A stretch of DNA of 47,684 nucleotides from CAXSDR01 sp964236445. GTDB taxonomy: Bacteria > Actinomycetota > Actinomycetes > Motilibacterales > Motilibacteraceae. Every line of letters begins with the position of its first letter. Position 1 is the stretch's first letter. The position numbers were made by a program, and so were the translations under genes. Under the pieces are notes generated by a model. It did not search any database. It was given only the letters and a program-made list of their open reading frames with translations, and was not told the DNA's origin. The stretch spans positions 1 to 47,684 of the forward strand of contig CAXSDR010000015.1 in NCBI GenBank assembly GCA_964236445.1, in the 5' to 3' direction. This document shows positions 15,810 through 23,344 of the stretch, in pieces.

Positions 15810-16800
15810 CCTCCGCGGCCTGAGCGCCCTTGTCACCGGTGGCCCGGGCGAACGTGACCCGCGCCCCCTCGTCGACGCCCGCCGCCGCGTCACCCTTCAA
15901 CGAGGAGTAGTGCACGAAGAGGTCACCGCTGCCGTCGTCGGGTGAGATGAACCCGAAGCCCTTGTCGGCGTTGTACCACTGCACCGTGCCCTGCTCGGGC
16001 TCGCCGGTCACCTCGAGCTCCGAGGACGCCCGGGCGGGCCCGCGGGCGGGGCGGTTGCTGCGCTGGGGTGCACGCTCGGCCGGGCGGTCGGGGGCCAGGG
16101 CGCGTACGTCCTCGGCGAGCAGTCCTCGCTCGCCGTTCGACAGCACGAACTCGACACGGTCACCGGGGTTGAGCGTGCGATAACCGGTGGCGCCGCTGAT
16201 CGCCGAGAAGTGCACGAAGACGTCTTCAGGTGTGATGAACCCGAAGCCCTTGTCGGCGTCGAACGTGCGCACCGTGCCGCGCACCACGATCACGGGAGCC
16301 GCGTCGGGGGCGGCGGCCAGCAGGCGTACGTCGTGGGCCTGCGGCCCGCGAGCGCCCGGCATCCGCTCGAACTCGACGGGCTGGCCCTCGTCGAGCGTGC
16401 GGTAGTCGCCGTCGGCGTCGTTGATGGCGCTGAAGTGGCAGAAGACGTCGTCGCCACCGTCGTCGGGGGTCAGGAAGCCGAAGCCCTTGTCGGCGTCGAA
16501 CCAGGCCACCACGCCCGTGACGATGTCGGCGTCGCCGGCTTCGTTCTCGGGGCGGGGCGGGTGGTGGGGCTGCGGCTCGCGCGGGCTGCCGCCCGGCAGT
16601 GCGCGTACGGCGGTGGCCTGCGGCCCGCGGTCGCCCGTGCCCTGGGTGAACTCGACCCGCTGGCCCTCGTCGAGCGTGCGGTAGTTGGCGTCGCCCGCGA
16701 TCTCGGAGTAGTGGACGAACAGGTCCTCGCCGGTCTCGTCGGAGGTGATGAAGCCGAAGCCCTTGTCGCCGTTGAACCATCGCACTGTTCCCGAAGCCAT
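15790..16800 (-). CDS. Protein with four tandem cold-shock domains
   Basis: At 336 residues this is about five times the length of an ordinary CspA protein. Four cold-shock domains are visible, each with the RNP1-type KGFGF core: GDKGFGFITSD (about 12-22), ADKGFGFLTPD (about 102), ADKGFGFITPE (about 185) and ADKGFGFISPD (about 275). Each has an RNP2-type [VC]H[FY]S pattern after it (LFVHYSEI, VFCHFSAI, VFVHFSAI, LFVHYSSL). Linkers are Pro/Arg-rich. Cold-shock domains bind single-stranded RNA or DNA; four in one chain should give high avidity or bridging. The ATG at 16800 has GAGGA 10 bases upstream. Only 27 bases separate it from divergent bioF. Confidence 0.92.
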   Translation of the reverse strand: MASGTVRWFNGDKGFGFITSDETGEDLFVHYSEIAGDANYRTLDEGQRVEFTQGTGDRGPQATAVRALPGGSPREPQPHHPPRPENEAGDADIVTGVVAWFDADKGFGFLTPDDGGDDVFCHFSAINDADGDYRTLDEGQPVEFERMPGARGPQAHDVRLLAAAPDAAPVIVVRGTVRTFDADKGFGFITPEDVFVHFSAISGATGYRTLNPGDRVEFVLSNGERGLLAEDVRALAPDRPAERAPQRSNRPARGPARASSELEVTGEPEQGTVQWYNADKGFGFISPDDGSGDLFVHYSSLKGDAAAGVDEGARVTFARATGDKGAQAAEVMLVPQ

Positions 16801-16827
16801 ACGTCCAGTGTCCTCTACGGTGGCGCT

Positions 16828-17967
16828 GTGCCGGACCCGAGCCTGCTCGCCGACCTGCGCGCCCAGGCCTTCGCCCGAGACGCGGCCGGCCTGCGCCGCG
16901 AGACCCGTCCGCGCGCCGCGGCGGGAGGGCTGCTCGACCTGGCCGGCAACGACTATCTCGGGCTGGCCCGCGATCCCCGGGTGGTCGAGGCGGGCGTCGA
17001 AGCGATGCGTACGTGGGGCGCCGGCGCCACGGGCTCACGGCTCGTGTCGGGCACCACCGCGCTGCACGCCGAGCTCGAGGACGCGCTGGCCGGGTGGACC
17101 GGGCAGCCCGCGGCCCTGGTGCTGTCCTCGGGCTACCTCGCCAACCTCGCCGCCGTGTGCGGGCTGGCGGACAGGGACACGCTCGTGGTCTCGGACGCGC
17201 ACGTGCACGCCTCGCTCGTCGATGCGTGCCGGTTGTCGCGCGCGCGGGTCGTGGTCGTGCCGCACGGCGACGTCGATGCTGTCGACACGGCCCTGGCCGC
17301 GCGGCCCGAGGAGCGCGCGCTCGTGCTGACCGAGTCGGTGTTCAGCGTGCTCGGTGACGCCGCCGACCTGCGGGCCCTGTCCGACGTCTGCGCGCGGCGT
17401 GACGCCGTCCTGGTCGTGGACGAGGCGCACTCGCTCGGGGTCACGGGCGGTGGGCGGGGGTCGCTCGTCGAAGCGGGTCTCGCGGGCGCTCCGCACGTGG
17501 TCGTCACGGTGACGCTGTCGAAGGCGCTGGGCGCGCAGGGCGGGGCGGTCCTCGGGGCGGTCGAGGTGCGCGAGCACCTGGTCAACCGCGCGCGCCCGTT
17601 CATCTTCGACACGGGGCTCGCGCCCGCCAGCGCGGGCGCGGCCCTGCGCGCGCTGCGGGTCGTCGGCGAGGAGGCCGAGCGCGTCGCGCGGGTGCGCGCG
17701 CACGTCGCTGCCCTGGCGGCCGCGGCGGGTCAGCGCCCGCCCGCGGGGGCGGTGTTCTCCGTGCCGATCGGTGCGGCCGCATCGGCGCTGGCCGCCGCCG
17801 CGCAATGCGCTGAGCAGGGTGTCGTCGTCGGCTGCTTCCGGCCGCCCTCGACGCCCGACGACGTCAGCCGGCTGCGGGTGACGGCGAGCGCGGCGCTGAG
17901 CGACGCCGACGTGCAGCGAGCTGTGGGTGTGCTGCGGGGTGCCGTGCTCGCCGCCGAAGCCGGCTAG
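16828..17967 (+). CDS. bioF: 8-amino-7-oxononanoate synthase
   Basis: A PLP enzyme of 379 residues that condenses pimeloyl-ACP (or -CoA) with L-alanine, the first committed step of biotin ring synthesis. Landmarks are GSRLVSGTTALHAELE near residue 70, VVDEAHSLGVTG near 200 and the PLP lysine in TLSKALGAQGG (Lys232). The frame is open far upstream but GTG 16828 gives the normal length, with GGTGG just upstream. bioF is on the opposite strand from bioA-D-B; its stop TAG and the P450 stop share CTAG at 17964-17967. The promoter must lie in the 27-base gap or inside the cold-shock gene. Confidence 0.95.
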   Translation: MPDPSLLADLRAQAFARDAAGLRRETRPRAAAGGLLDLAGNDYLGLARDPRVVEAGVEAMRTWGAGATGSRLVSGTTALHAELEDALAGWTGQPAALVLSSGYLANLAAVCGLADRDTLVVSDAHVHASLVDACRLSRARVVVVPHGDVDAVDTALAARPEERALVLTESVFSVLGDAADLRALSDVCARRDAVLVVDEAHSLGVTGGGRGSLVEAGLAGAPHVVVTVTLSKALGAQGGAVLGAVEVREHLVNRARPFIFDTGLAPASAGAALRALRVVGEEAERVARVRAHVAALAAAAGQRPPAGAVFSVPIGAAASALAAAAQCAEQGVVVGCFRPPSTPDDVSRLRVTASAALSDADVQRAVGVLRGAVLAAEAG

Positions 17968-19163
17968 CGAGTCAGCTCGACGAGCAGCCGCGAGGGTCCG
18001 CGCACGAGCATGCTGGCCCGCCACGGCACGTCGTCGAGTGGCTCGGCTGCGTGCAGGTGCGGTGCGAGCCGGCGCAGGCCCTCCCACGCCACGGCGGCCT
18101 CGAGCCGCGCGAGGCGGGCGCCGAGGCAGATGTGCGGGCCGAAGCCGAAGGCCAGGTGCGGCGGCCCCGTGCGGGCCGGCTCGACAAGGCCGGGCTCGGA
18201 CCACAGCGCGGGGTCGCGGTTGGCCGCCGCCAGCGCCACCAGCACGCTCGCCCCGGAGGGGATGTCGGAGGTGCCGAGGCGACATGCGGCACGGGCATAG
18301 CGCCAGGTCGCGCCCTCGATCGGGCTCGCCCAGCGCAGGCACTCCTCGACGACCTTCGTGGCGTCCGTCGCGTCGGGTCGCAGCGCCCCCGACAGCAGCA
18401 GCCACCCCATCGAGGCGATGAGGTTCATCGTCGTCTCGTAGCCGGCGAAGAGCAGCAGGAAGCAGGTCGCGAGCAGCTCGTCGTCGGTGAGGGCCGCCTC
18501 GGCACCCGCCCGCGCGAGAGCGTCGAACAGCCCCGCCGGGCGCCTCTCGCCGCGAGCCAGACCGCCTGCCCGCGCTGTGCGCACCAGCGCGCGGACATAG
18601 GCCTCGAGCTCTGCCCATGCCTGCTCGAGCGCCGCCGGCTCCGGGTGCGATGCGCGCGGAGCGGCGACCGTGGCCGTGAGCGCGCGCAGCTGGTGCCGGT
18701 CGGCGAGCGGCACGCCGAGGATGTCGAAGATGACGAGGGTGGCGAACGGGAAGGCGTAGGCCGAGACGAGGTCGTGCGTGCCGGCGGCGAGCCCGTCGAG
18801 CAGCTCGCGCGAGATGCTCCGCACACGCGGCGCGAGCCCCGCGACCGCGCTCGCGCTGAACCGCTCGCTCACCGCCGCCCGCAGCCGCAGGTGCTCGGAG
18901 CCGTCGGCGTTGAGCATGTGCCGCTCGAGCACCCGGGCGGCCGCCGGCCGTGCGCCGGTGCGGGGGTCGGCGGAGAAGGCACGGGCGTCACGCAGCACCT
19001 CGCGCGCGAGGGCGGCGTCCACGACGACCCAGGCGGTCGAGCCGTTGGGAAGACGGACCGGTGCGACGCCACCCGCCTCACGCACCTGGTCGTAGGCGCC
19101 GAACGGGTCCCGGGCGAAGCCGGGGGACGCGGGGTCCAGCGCCAGCAGCGTGGGTGGACTCAC
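17964..19163 (-). CDS. Cytochrome P450 at the end of the biotin operon
   Basis: A 399-residue soluble bacterial P450. The I-helix motif is FAGYETTMN (about 245-253), the K-helix ExxR is EECLR, and the heme-binding loop is FGFGPHICLG with Cys346, so the fold is complete. It starts at GTG 19163, overlapping the bsaP stop in GTGA, with GGGGAG 8 bases upstream. Because it is translationally coupled to a biotin-synthase helper, I infer a role in biotin precursor supply, like Bacillus BioI, which cleaves acyl-ACP to pimeloyl-ACP. Sequence alone does not prove this; it could act on an unrelated substrate. Its stop overlaps that of convergent bioF. Confidence 0.9.
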   Translation of the reverse strand: MSPPTLLALDPASPGFARDPFGAYDQVREAGGVAPVRLPNGSTAWVVVDAALAREVLRDARAFSADPRTGARPAAARVLERHMLNADGSEHLRLRAAVSERFSASAVAGLAPRVRSISRELLDGLAAGTHDLVSAYAFPFATLVIFDILGVPLADRHQLRALTATVAAPRASHPEPAALEQAWAELEAYVRALVRTARAGGLARGERRPAGLFDALARAGAEAALTDDELLATCFLLLFAGYETTMNLIASMGWLLLSGALRPDATDATKVVEECLRWASPIEGATWRYARAACRLGTSDIPSGASVLVALAAANRDPALWSEPGLVEPARTGPPHLAFGFGPHICLGARLARLEAAVAWEGLRRLAPHLHAAEPLDDVPWRASMLVRGPSRLLVELTR

Positions 19164-19339
19164 GAGGTGCGCTCCCCGTGCTCGCTGCACCGGGCGCGCC
19201 AGCCGAACGGCAGCACCTGCACGACCATGCGGCGCCCGCACGCCCGGCACCAGCGCGGCGGGTCGGTGGCAGCGAGCCGCGCGTCGCACGCCTCGTGCGC
19301 ACCGCCTCCGGCTGCGGCTCCGCACCCCTCGCAGAACAT
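19160..19339 (-). CDS. bsaP: Biotin synthase auxiliary protein BsaP
   Basis: A 59-residue cysteine-rich protein: Cys3 and Cys6 (MFCEGCG), Cys18 in HEACDAR, Cys31 and Cys34 (WCRACGRRM), Cys51 in WRARCSEHG. The order CxxC-HxxC-CxxC-RRM-VQV-GW-ARC fits the actinobacterial BsaP family, small proteins reported to support the iron-sulfur function of biotin synthase. It lies between bioB (21 bases upstream) and the P450, which it overlaps by four bases. The SD is GAGGG six bases upstream of ATG, supplied by a 20-base imperfect tandem copy of its own start region (19340-19359). Confidence 0.9.
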   Translation of the reverse strand: MFCEGCGAAAGGGAHEACDARLAATDPPRWCRACGRRMVVQVLPFGWRARCSEHGERTS

Positions 19340-19359
19340 CAGCAGCCCTCGCAGAACAC
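19320..19359 (-). repeat. 20-base tandem duplication of the bsaP start
   Basis: Copy 1 (19359-19340) and copy 2 (19339-19320, containing the bsaP ATG) match at 17 of 20 positions. Copy 1 begins with GTG one base after the bioB stop and would encode only VFCEGC before a TGA that overlaps the bsaP ATG in TGATG. It also provides the GAGGG ribosome-binding site for the real gene. Confidence 0.8.
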
Positions 19360-19360
19360 G

Positions 19361-20362
19361 TCAGACGCGCCCGGTCAGGGCCTTCAGCGGCATCTTGAGC
19401 TCGTCGAGCATCTCGAGGTCCGAGGTCGCCGACCGGCCGAGCGTCGTCAGGTAGTTGCCGACGATCAGCGCGTTCACACCGCCCAGCACGCCCTGGCGCG
19501 CGCCCAGGTCACCGAGTGTGAGCTCACGCCCGCCGGCGAACCGCAGCATCGTGCGGGGAAGCGCGAGCCGGAACGCCGCGACCGCCCGAAGCGCGTCGAC
19601 CGCGGAGAGCCGCTCGTGGTCGGCGAACGGGGTGCCGGGACGCGGGTCGAGGAAGTTCAGGGGCACCTCGTGCGGGTCGACGGCCGCCAGCTGCGCCGCG
19701 AACTCGGCGCGCTGAGCGAGCGACTCACCCATGCCGAGGATGCCGCCGCAGCAGACCTCCATGCCGAGCTCGCGCACCAGCTCCAGCGTGGCGAACCGCT
19801 CCTCCCAGGCGTGCGTCGTGACGACGTGCGGGAAGAACGAGCGCGCGGTCTCGAGGTTGTGGTTGTAGCGGTGCACGCCCGCCGCGACCAGGCGCTCGCC
19901 CTGCTCGCGGGTCAGGATGCCCAGCGAGCACGCGACGTCGATGCGCACCGCGGCGTGGATCGCCTCGACGGCCTCGACGACCTGGTCCATCAGCCGCTCG
20001 TCGGGACCGCGGACCGCAGCGACGATGCAGAACTCGGTCGCGCCGGTCGCCGCGGTCTGGCGGGCGGCCTCGACGAGGGAGGGGATGTCGAGCCAGGCCG
20101 CACGCACGGGCGAGAGGGGGAAGCGGCCCGACTGCGAGCAGAAGTGGCAGTCCTCGGGGCAGCCGCCGGTCTTGATGCTGACGATGCCCTCGACCTCGAC
20201 CTCGGGACCGCACCACCGCAGCCGCACCTCGTGGGCCAGCGAGAGCGTGTCCGGCACGAGCGCGTCGGGCAACGCCAGCACCTCGAGCAGCTGCGCCTCG
20301 CCCAGTCCGACGCCGCGCTCCAGCACCTGCTCACGGGCGAGCTCCAGCACGTCAACCGTCAA
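19361..20362 (-). CDS. bioB: Biotin synthase
   Basis: A radical SAM enzyme of 333 residues that inserts sulfur into dethiobiotin to give biotin. The [4Fe-4S] motif is CPEDCHFC (Cys68, Cys72, Cys75). Further family landmarks are VACSLGILT near residue 142, YNHNLETA, CCGGILGMGE and PRTMLRFAGGRE, which supply ligands of the sacrificial second cluster. Length is normal. The start overlaps the end of bioD by 11 bases, and bsaP follows directly, so iron-sulfur maintenance is built into the operon. Confidence 0.97.
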   Translation of the reverse strand: MTVDVLELAREQVLERGVGLGEAQLLEVLALPDALVPDTLSLAHEVRLRWCGPEVEVEGIVSIKTGGCPEDCHFCSQSGRFPLSPVRAAWLDIPSLVEAARQTAATGATEFCIVAAVRGPDERLMDQVVEAVEAIHAAVRIDVACSLGILTREQGERLVAAGVHRYNHNLETARSFFPHVVTTHAWEERFATLELVRELGMEVCCGGILGMGESLAQRAEFAAQLAAVDPHEVPLNFLDPRPGTPFADHERLSAVDALRAVAAFRLALPRTMLRFAGGRELTLGDLGARQGVLGGVNALIVGNYLTTLGRSATSDLEMLDELKMPLKALTGRV

Positions 20363-21056
20363 CGTCCGACCTCCACATCACGCGGAACCCGGGCGCGAGA
20401 TGCGCCCGGGCGGCTGCCGCGAACGCGTCGTGGCCGAGGGCGCCCAAACCGTCAGGGGCGCCTCCGAGCAGCGGCACACCCGCATAGCGCGGCAGGCTCG
20501 ACAGGTTACTTCGCTCGGCGAGGCCGGCCGTCTCAGCCGCAGGCGCGGCACCGACGACCACGCCGAGGCACGGCACCCCCCTCGTGCGCAGCGCCTCGCA
20601 CGTCAGAGCCGTCGCGTTCAACGTGCCGAGCCCGGCGCGGGCGACGACAACGACGGCGCCGCCGAGCGCCAGGGCCAGGTCGGCCAGCGTGCCGCCCTCG
20701 CCGTCGAGCCGCACCAGCAACCCGCCCGCACCCTCGACCAGCAGCAGGTCGCGGTCGGTCAACGACCCGATCCGCGCGGCGACCGCCGCCATCGTCGGCA
20801 GCGCCACCCCCGCGTGCTCGGCCGCGACATCGGGCGCCAGCGGGTCGGGCAGCCGCACGAACTCGTGCACGTCGGCGAGGCCGGCGAGGCGGCGTACGTC
20901 GTCGGCGTCGCCCGGCTCACCGGCGACGAGCCCCGTCTGGACCGGCTTCACATACGTGACGCGCAGCCCGTCCGCGAGCGCCAGCGTCGCGAGCGCCGCC
21001 GACACGACGGTCTTGCCCACCCCGGTGTCGGTGCCGGTGACGAGCACGACCTTCAC
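20352..21056 (-). CDS. bioD: Dethiobiotin synthetase
   Basis: A 234-residue ATP-dependent carboxylase that closes the ureido ring of 7,8-diaminopelargonate to give dethiobiotin. The P-loop is GTDTGVGKT at residues 8-16, followed by the YVKPVQTG substrate motif and the VEGAGGLLVRL motif near residue 113. GTG 21056 is the natural start: it overlaps the bioA stop in GTGA. The frame runs on upstream antisense-like within bioA and should not be used. The 3' end overlaps bioB by 11 bases, so bioA, bioD and bioB are tightly coupled. Confidence 0.96.
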   Translation of the reverse strand: MKVVLVTGTDTGVGKTVVSAALATLALADGLRVTYVKPVQTGLVAGEPGDADDVRRLAGLADVHEFVRLPDPLAPDVAAEHAGVALPTMAAVAARIGSLTDRDLLLVEGAGGLLVRLDGEGGTLADLALALGGAVVVVARAGLGTLNATALTCEALRTRGVPCLGVVVGAAPAAETAGLAERSNLSSLPRYAGVPLLGGAPDGLGALGHDAFAAAARAHLAPGFRVMWRSDVDG

Positions 21057-22375
21057 GCGGCCCCCGCCGCTGCGACGACCGCGGCACCGATGGCTGCCAG
21101 GTCGTCGTCGCCGGTGGAATAGGGCGGCATCGTGTAGACGAGGTCGCGGAAGGGCCGCAGCCACACCCCGCACCCGACCGCGGCAGCCGTCGCGGCGGGC
21201 ACGTCGACCGGGTGGTCGAGCTGCACGACGCCGATGCCGCCGAGCACCCGCACGTCGAGGACGCCCGGGAGCGCACGCGCCGGAGCCAGTGCCACGCCGA
21301 GCCCGGCCTCCAGACGGCGTACGTCTGCCTGCCACCGGCCGTCGAGCAGCAGCCCGGTGCTCGCCAGAGCCACGGCGCAGGCGAGCGGGTTGGCCATGAA
21401 CGTCGGCCCGTGCATGAGCACCCCGGCCTCTCCGGTGGACACGGTGCGGGCCACTCGCGTCGTGCACAGCATGGCCGCGAGCGACACATAGCCGCCGGTC
21501 AGCGCCTTGCCGACGCACATCACATCGGGCGTCACACCGGCGAGCCCGGCGGCGAACAGGCTGCCGGTGCGCCCGAACCCGGTCGCGATCTCGTCGAGGA
21601 CCAGCAGGAGCCCGTGCTCGTCGCACAGCTCGCGCAGCACGCGCAGATAGCCAGGGTTGAAGAACCACATGCCGCCCGCGCCCTGCACGACCGGCTCGAC
21701 GATGACCCCCGCGAGCCGGTCGCGGTGCGCGAGGACGAGCGCCGTCACCTCCTCCACCCACCCCTGGTCGACCGGCTCGTCGACGCCCCCGGGCGGTCGC
21801 GGCGCGAACACCTGTGGTGCCAGCGCGCCTGCGAAGAGCCGGTGCATCCCGCCGACCGGGTCGCACACGGACATCGCGCCGAACGTGTCGCCGTGGTAGC
21901 CCCCGCGCACGGCGAGCATCGCCGTGCGCTGCGCGAAGCCGGCGTTGCGCGCGTACTGCAGGCAGGTCTTGATCGCGACCTCGACCGACACCGATCCGGA
22001 GTCGGCGAAGAAGACGTGCTCGAGGCCGGGCGGCGTCATCTCCACGAGCCGCTGCGCCAGCCGGATCGCGGGTTCGTGCGTCAGCCCGCCGAACATCACG
22101 TGCGACATGCGCCCCAGCTGGTCATGAGCGGCGGCGTCGAGGGCGGGATGGCGATAACCGTGGATCGCGGACCACCAGGACGACATCGCGTCGACCAGCT
22201 CGCGGCCGTCGGCCAAGGTCAGCCGGACGCCCGCCGCGCTCGCCACGGCGAGCGGCGGATCGGCGGACGGCATCGCCGTGTAGGGGTGCCAGACGTGCAC
22301 GCGGTCGTAGGCGAGCAGCTCGTCCCACGTCGCGGGCGGTTCCTCGGCCTGCGCCAACGCAGGGGCAGCGTCCAT
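21053..22375 (-). CDS. bioA: Adenosylmethionine-8-amino-7-oxononanoate aminotransferase
   Basis: A class III PLP aminotransferase of 440 residues that uses SAM as amino donor to make 7,8-diaminopelargonate from the bioF product. Landmarks are HVWHPYTAM near residue 27, SSWWSAIHGY near 65, GGYHGDT near 158, LDEIATGFGRTG near 260 and the PLP lysine Lys290 in VGKALTGGY. The ATG at 22375 has GGAAGAGG only three bases away, so initiation may be weak. It is the first gene of the biotin operon, 43 bases downstream of the HATPase regulator on the same strand. Confidence 0.97.
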   Translation of the reverse strand: MDAAPALAQAEEPPATWDELLAYDRVHVWHPYTAMPSADPPLAVASAAGVRLTLADGRELVDAMSSWWSAIHGYRHPALDAAAHDQLGRMSHVMFGGLTHEPAIRLAQRLVEMTPPGLEHVFFADSGSVSVEVAIKTCLQYARNAGFAQRTAMLAVRGGYHGDTFGAMSVCDPVGGMHRLFAGALAPQVFAPRPPGGVDEPVDQGWVEEVTALVLAHRDRLAGVIVEPVVQGAGGMWFFNPGYLRVLRELCDEHGLLLVLDEIATGFGRTGSLFAAGLAGVTPDVMCVGKALTGGYVSLAAMLCTTRVARTVSTGEAGVLMHGPTFMANPLACAVALASTGLLLDGRWQADVRRLEAGLGVALAPARALPGVLDVRVLGGIGVVQLDHPVDVPAATAAAVGCGVWLRPFRDLVYTMPPYSTGDDDLAAIGAAVVAAAGAA

Positions 22376-22418
22376 GTCCTCTTCCGCATCTGAGCCGGCC
22401 GGTCAGAGGCGGCGGCTC

Positions 22419-23342
22419 TCATCCTCCTGCATCGCCCGGACGGCCGCGCAGCTGGCGGGCGATCTCGGTCAACAACCACGCCCGGTGCTGGCGTATCGCC
22501 GGGGTGCTGGGGGCGATGAGCATCGTGTCGGCGACGTTCTGGCCCTCGGCCTGCTCGAGCGCGTCACGGTAGCGCTCGGGCGCGCCCAGGTCGGCGGCCG
22601 CAAGGCGCAGCCGCACCGTGATCTGCGGCTCGCCCTGGGCGTACGCCGACAGGGCCGCGGCCCGCAGCTGTCGCCGCCCGCCGGCGAACTGCTCAGCCAC
22701 GTCGACCAGGCGCCGGGCCACGTCGCTGACCCGCGCGCCCTCGTCGAGAAGCAGCAGCTGATGCTCACGCACGACGTTCTCGCAGTGGTCGCAGACCGCG
22801 AGCAGGAGCTCGGGGCGTACGTCGGGCAGCACGATCTCCGTGCCGACGACCTCCGCCAGCTCCTCGGCGTCGTTGTTCTCGTCGAGCCGCGCCCACTGCT
22901 CCAGCAGCTCGGCGGGCGAGCTCTCGGCCGGCGGCGGCGTCGCGTGGGACAGCTCGAACCACACGGTCTTGCCGCCCGAGGCGAGTGGATCCGATCCCCA
23001 TGAGGAGGCCAGCGCGTCGACGAGGGTCAGCCCGCGGCCCTGGATCGCGTCGACCGCCGACGGTGCCCACCGGGGCAGCTGCTCGGAGCCGTCGTCGACC
23101 TCCACCCGGACGCGCTGCTCCGTGACCGTCACGTGGAGCAGGATGGCTGTGCGCGCGTGCATGACCGCATTGCAGACCAGCTCGGTGACCAGCAGGGCCG
23201 CGTCGGGCACCAGGTCAGCACAGCCGGCGCGCTCGAGCTCGTCGCTGACGAGCCCGCGTGCCGTCCTGACCGAGAGCGGGTCAGGGGGAAGTCGCATGAT
23301 CAACCGGTTCACCGGCCCCGCCGCGGGCTCTTGTTCGAGCAC
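22419..23342 (-). CDS. RsbW-type HATPase regulator fused to an unnamed helical domain
   Basis: A 307-residue cytosolic protein. Residues about 15-135 are an HATPase_c_2 (anti-sigma kinase-type) domain with N-box ELVCNAVMHA, GRGLTLVDALA and the end strand GGKTVWFEL. Residues about 160-300 are alpha-helical and match no family I know. The end of this part, HRAWLLTEIARQL, aligns with YRDWSVTEVQRQI of the separate 171-residue protein at 33872-34387. The GTG start lies two bases after the sigma-factor stop, so the two are one operon. It probably acts as the sigma factor's regulator in place of the usual RskA-type membrane anti-sigma. bioA follows after 43 bases. Confidence 0.85.
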   Translation of the reverse strand: MLEQEPAAGPVNRLIMRLPPDPLSVRTARGLVSDELERAGCADLVPDAALLVTELVCNAVMHARTAILLHVTVTEQRVRVEVDDGSEQLPRWAPSAVDAIQGRGLTLVDALASSWGSDPLASGGKTVWFELSHATPPPAESSPAELLEQWARLDENNDAEELAEVVGTEIVLPDVRPELLLAVCDHCENVVREHQLLLLDEGARVSDVARRLVDVAEQFAGGRRQLRAAALSAYAQGEPQITVRLRLAAADLGAPERYRDALEQAEGQNVADTMLIAPSTPAIRQHRAWLLTEIARQLRGRPGDAGG

Positions 23343-23344
23343 TG

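Noticed and set aside
16210..16827. Upstream extension of bioF
   Set aside because: The extension is antisense to the cold-shock gene; GTG 16828 gives the normal BioF length.
18950..20959. 669-codon open frame on the plus strand
   Set aside because: Antisense to P450, bsaP, bioB and bioD, all of which have intact motifs.
22415..22430. AGGAGGATG at the end of the HATPase regulator as a start for another gene
   Set aside because: The SD-like run touches the ATG with no spacing, and the frame that follows is an Arg-rich shadow of bioA.
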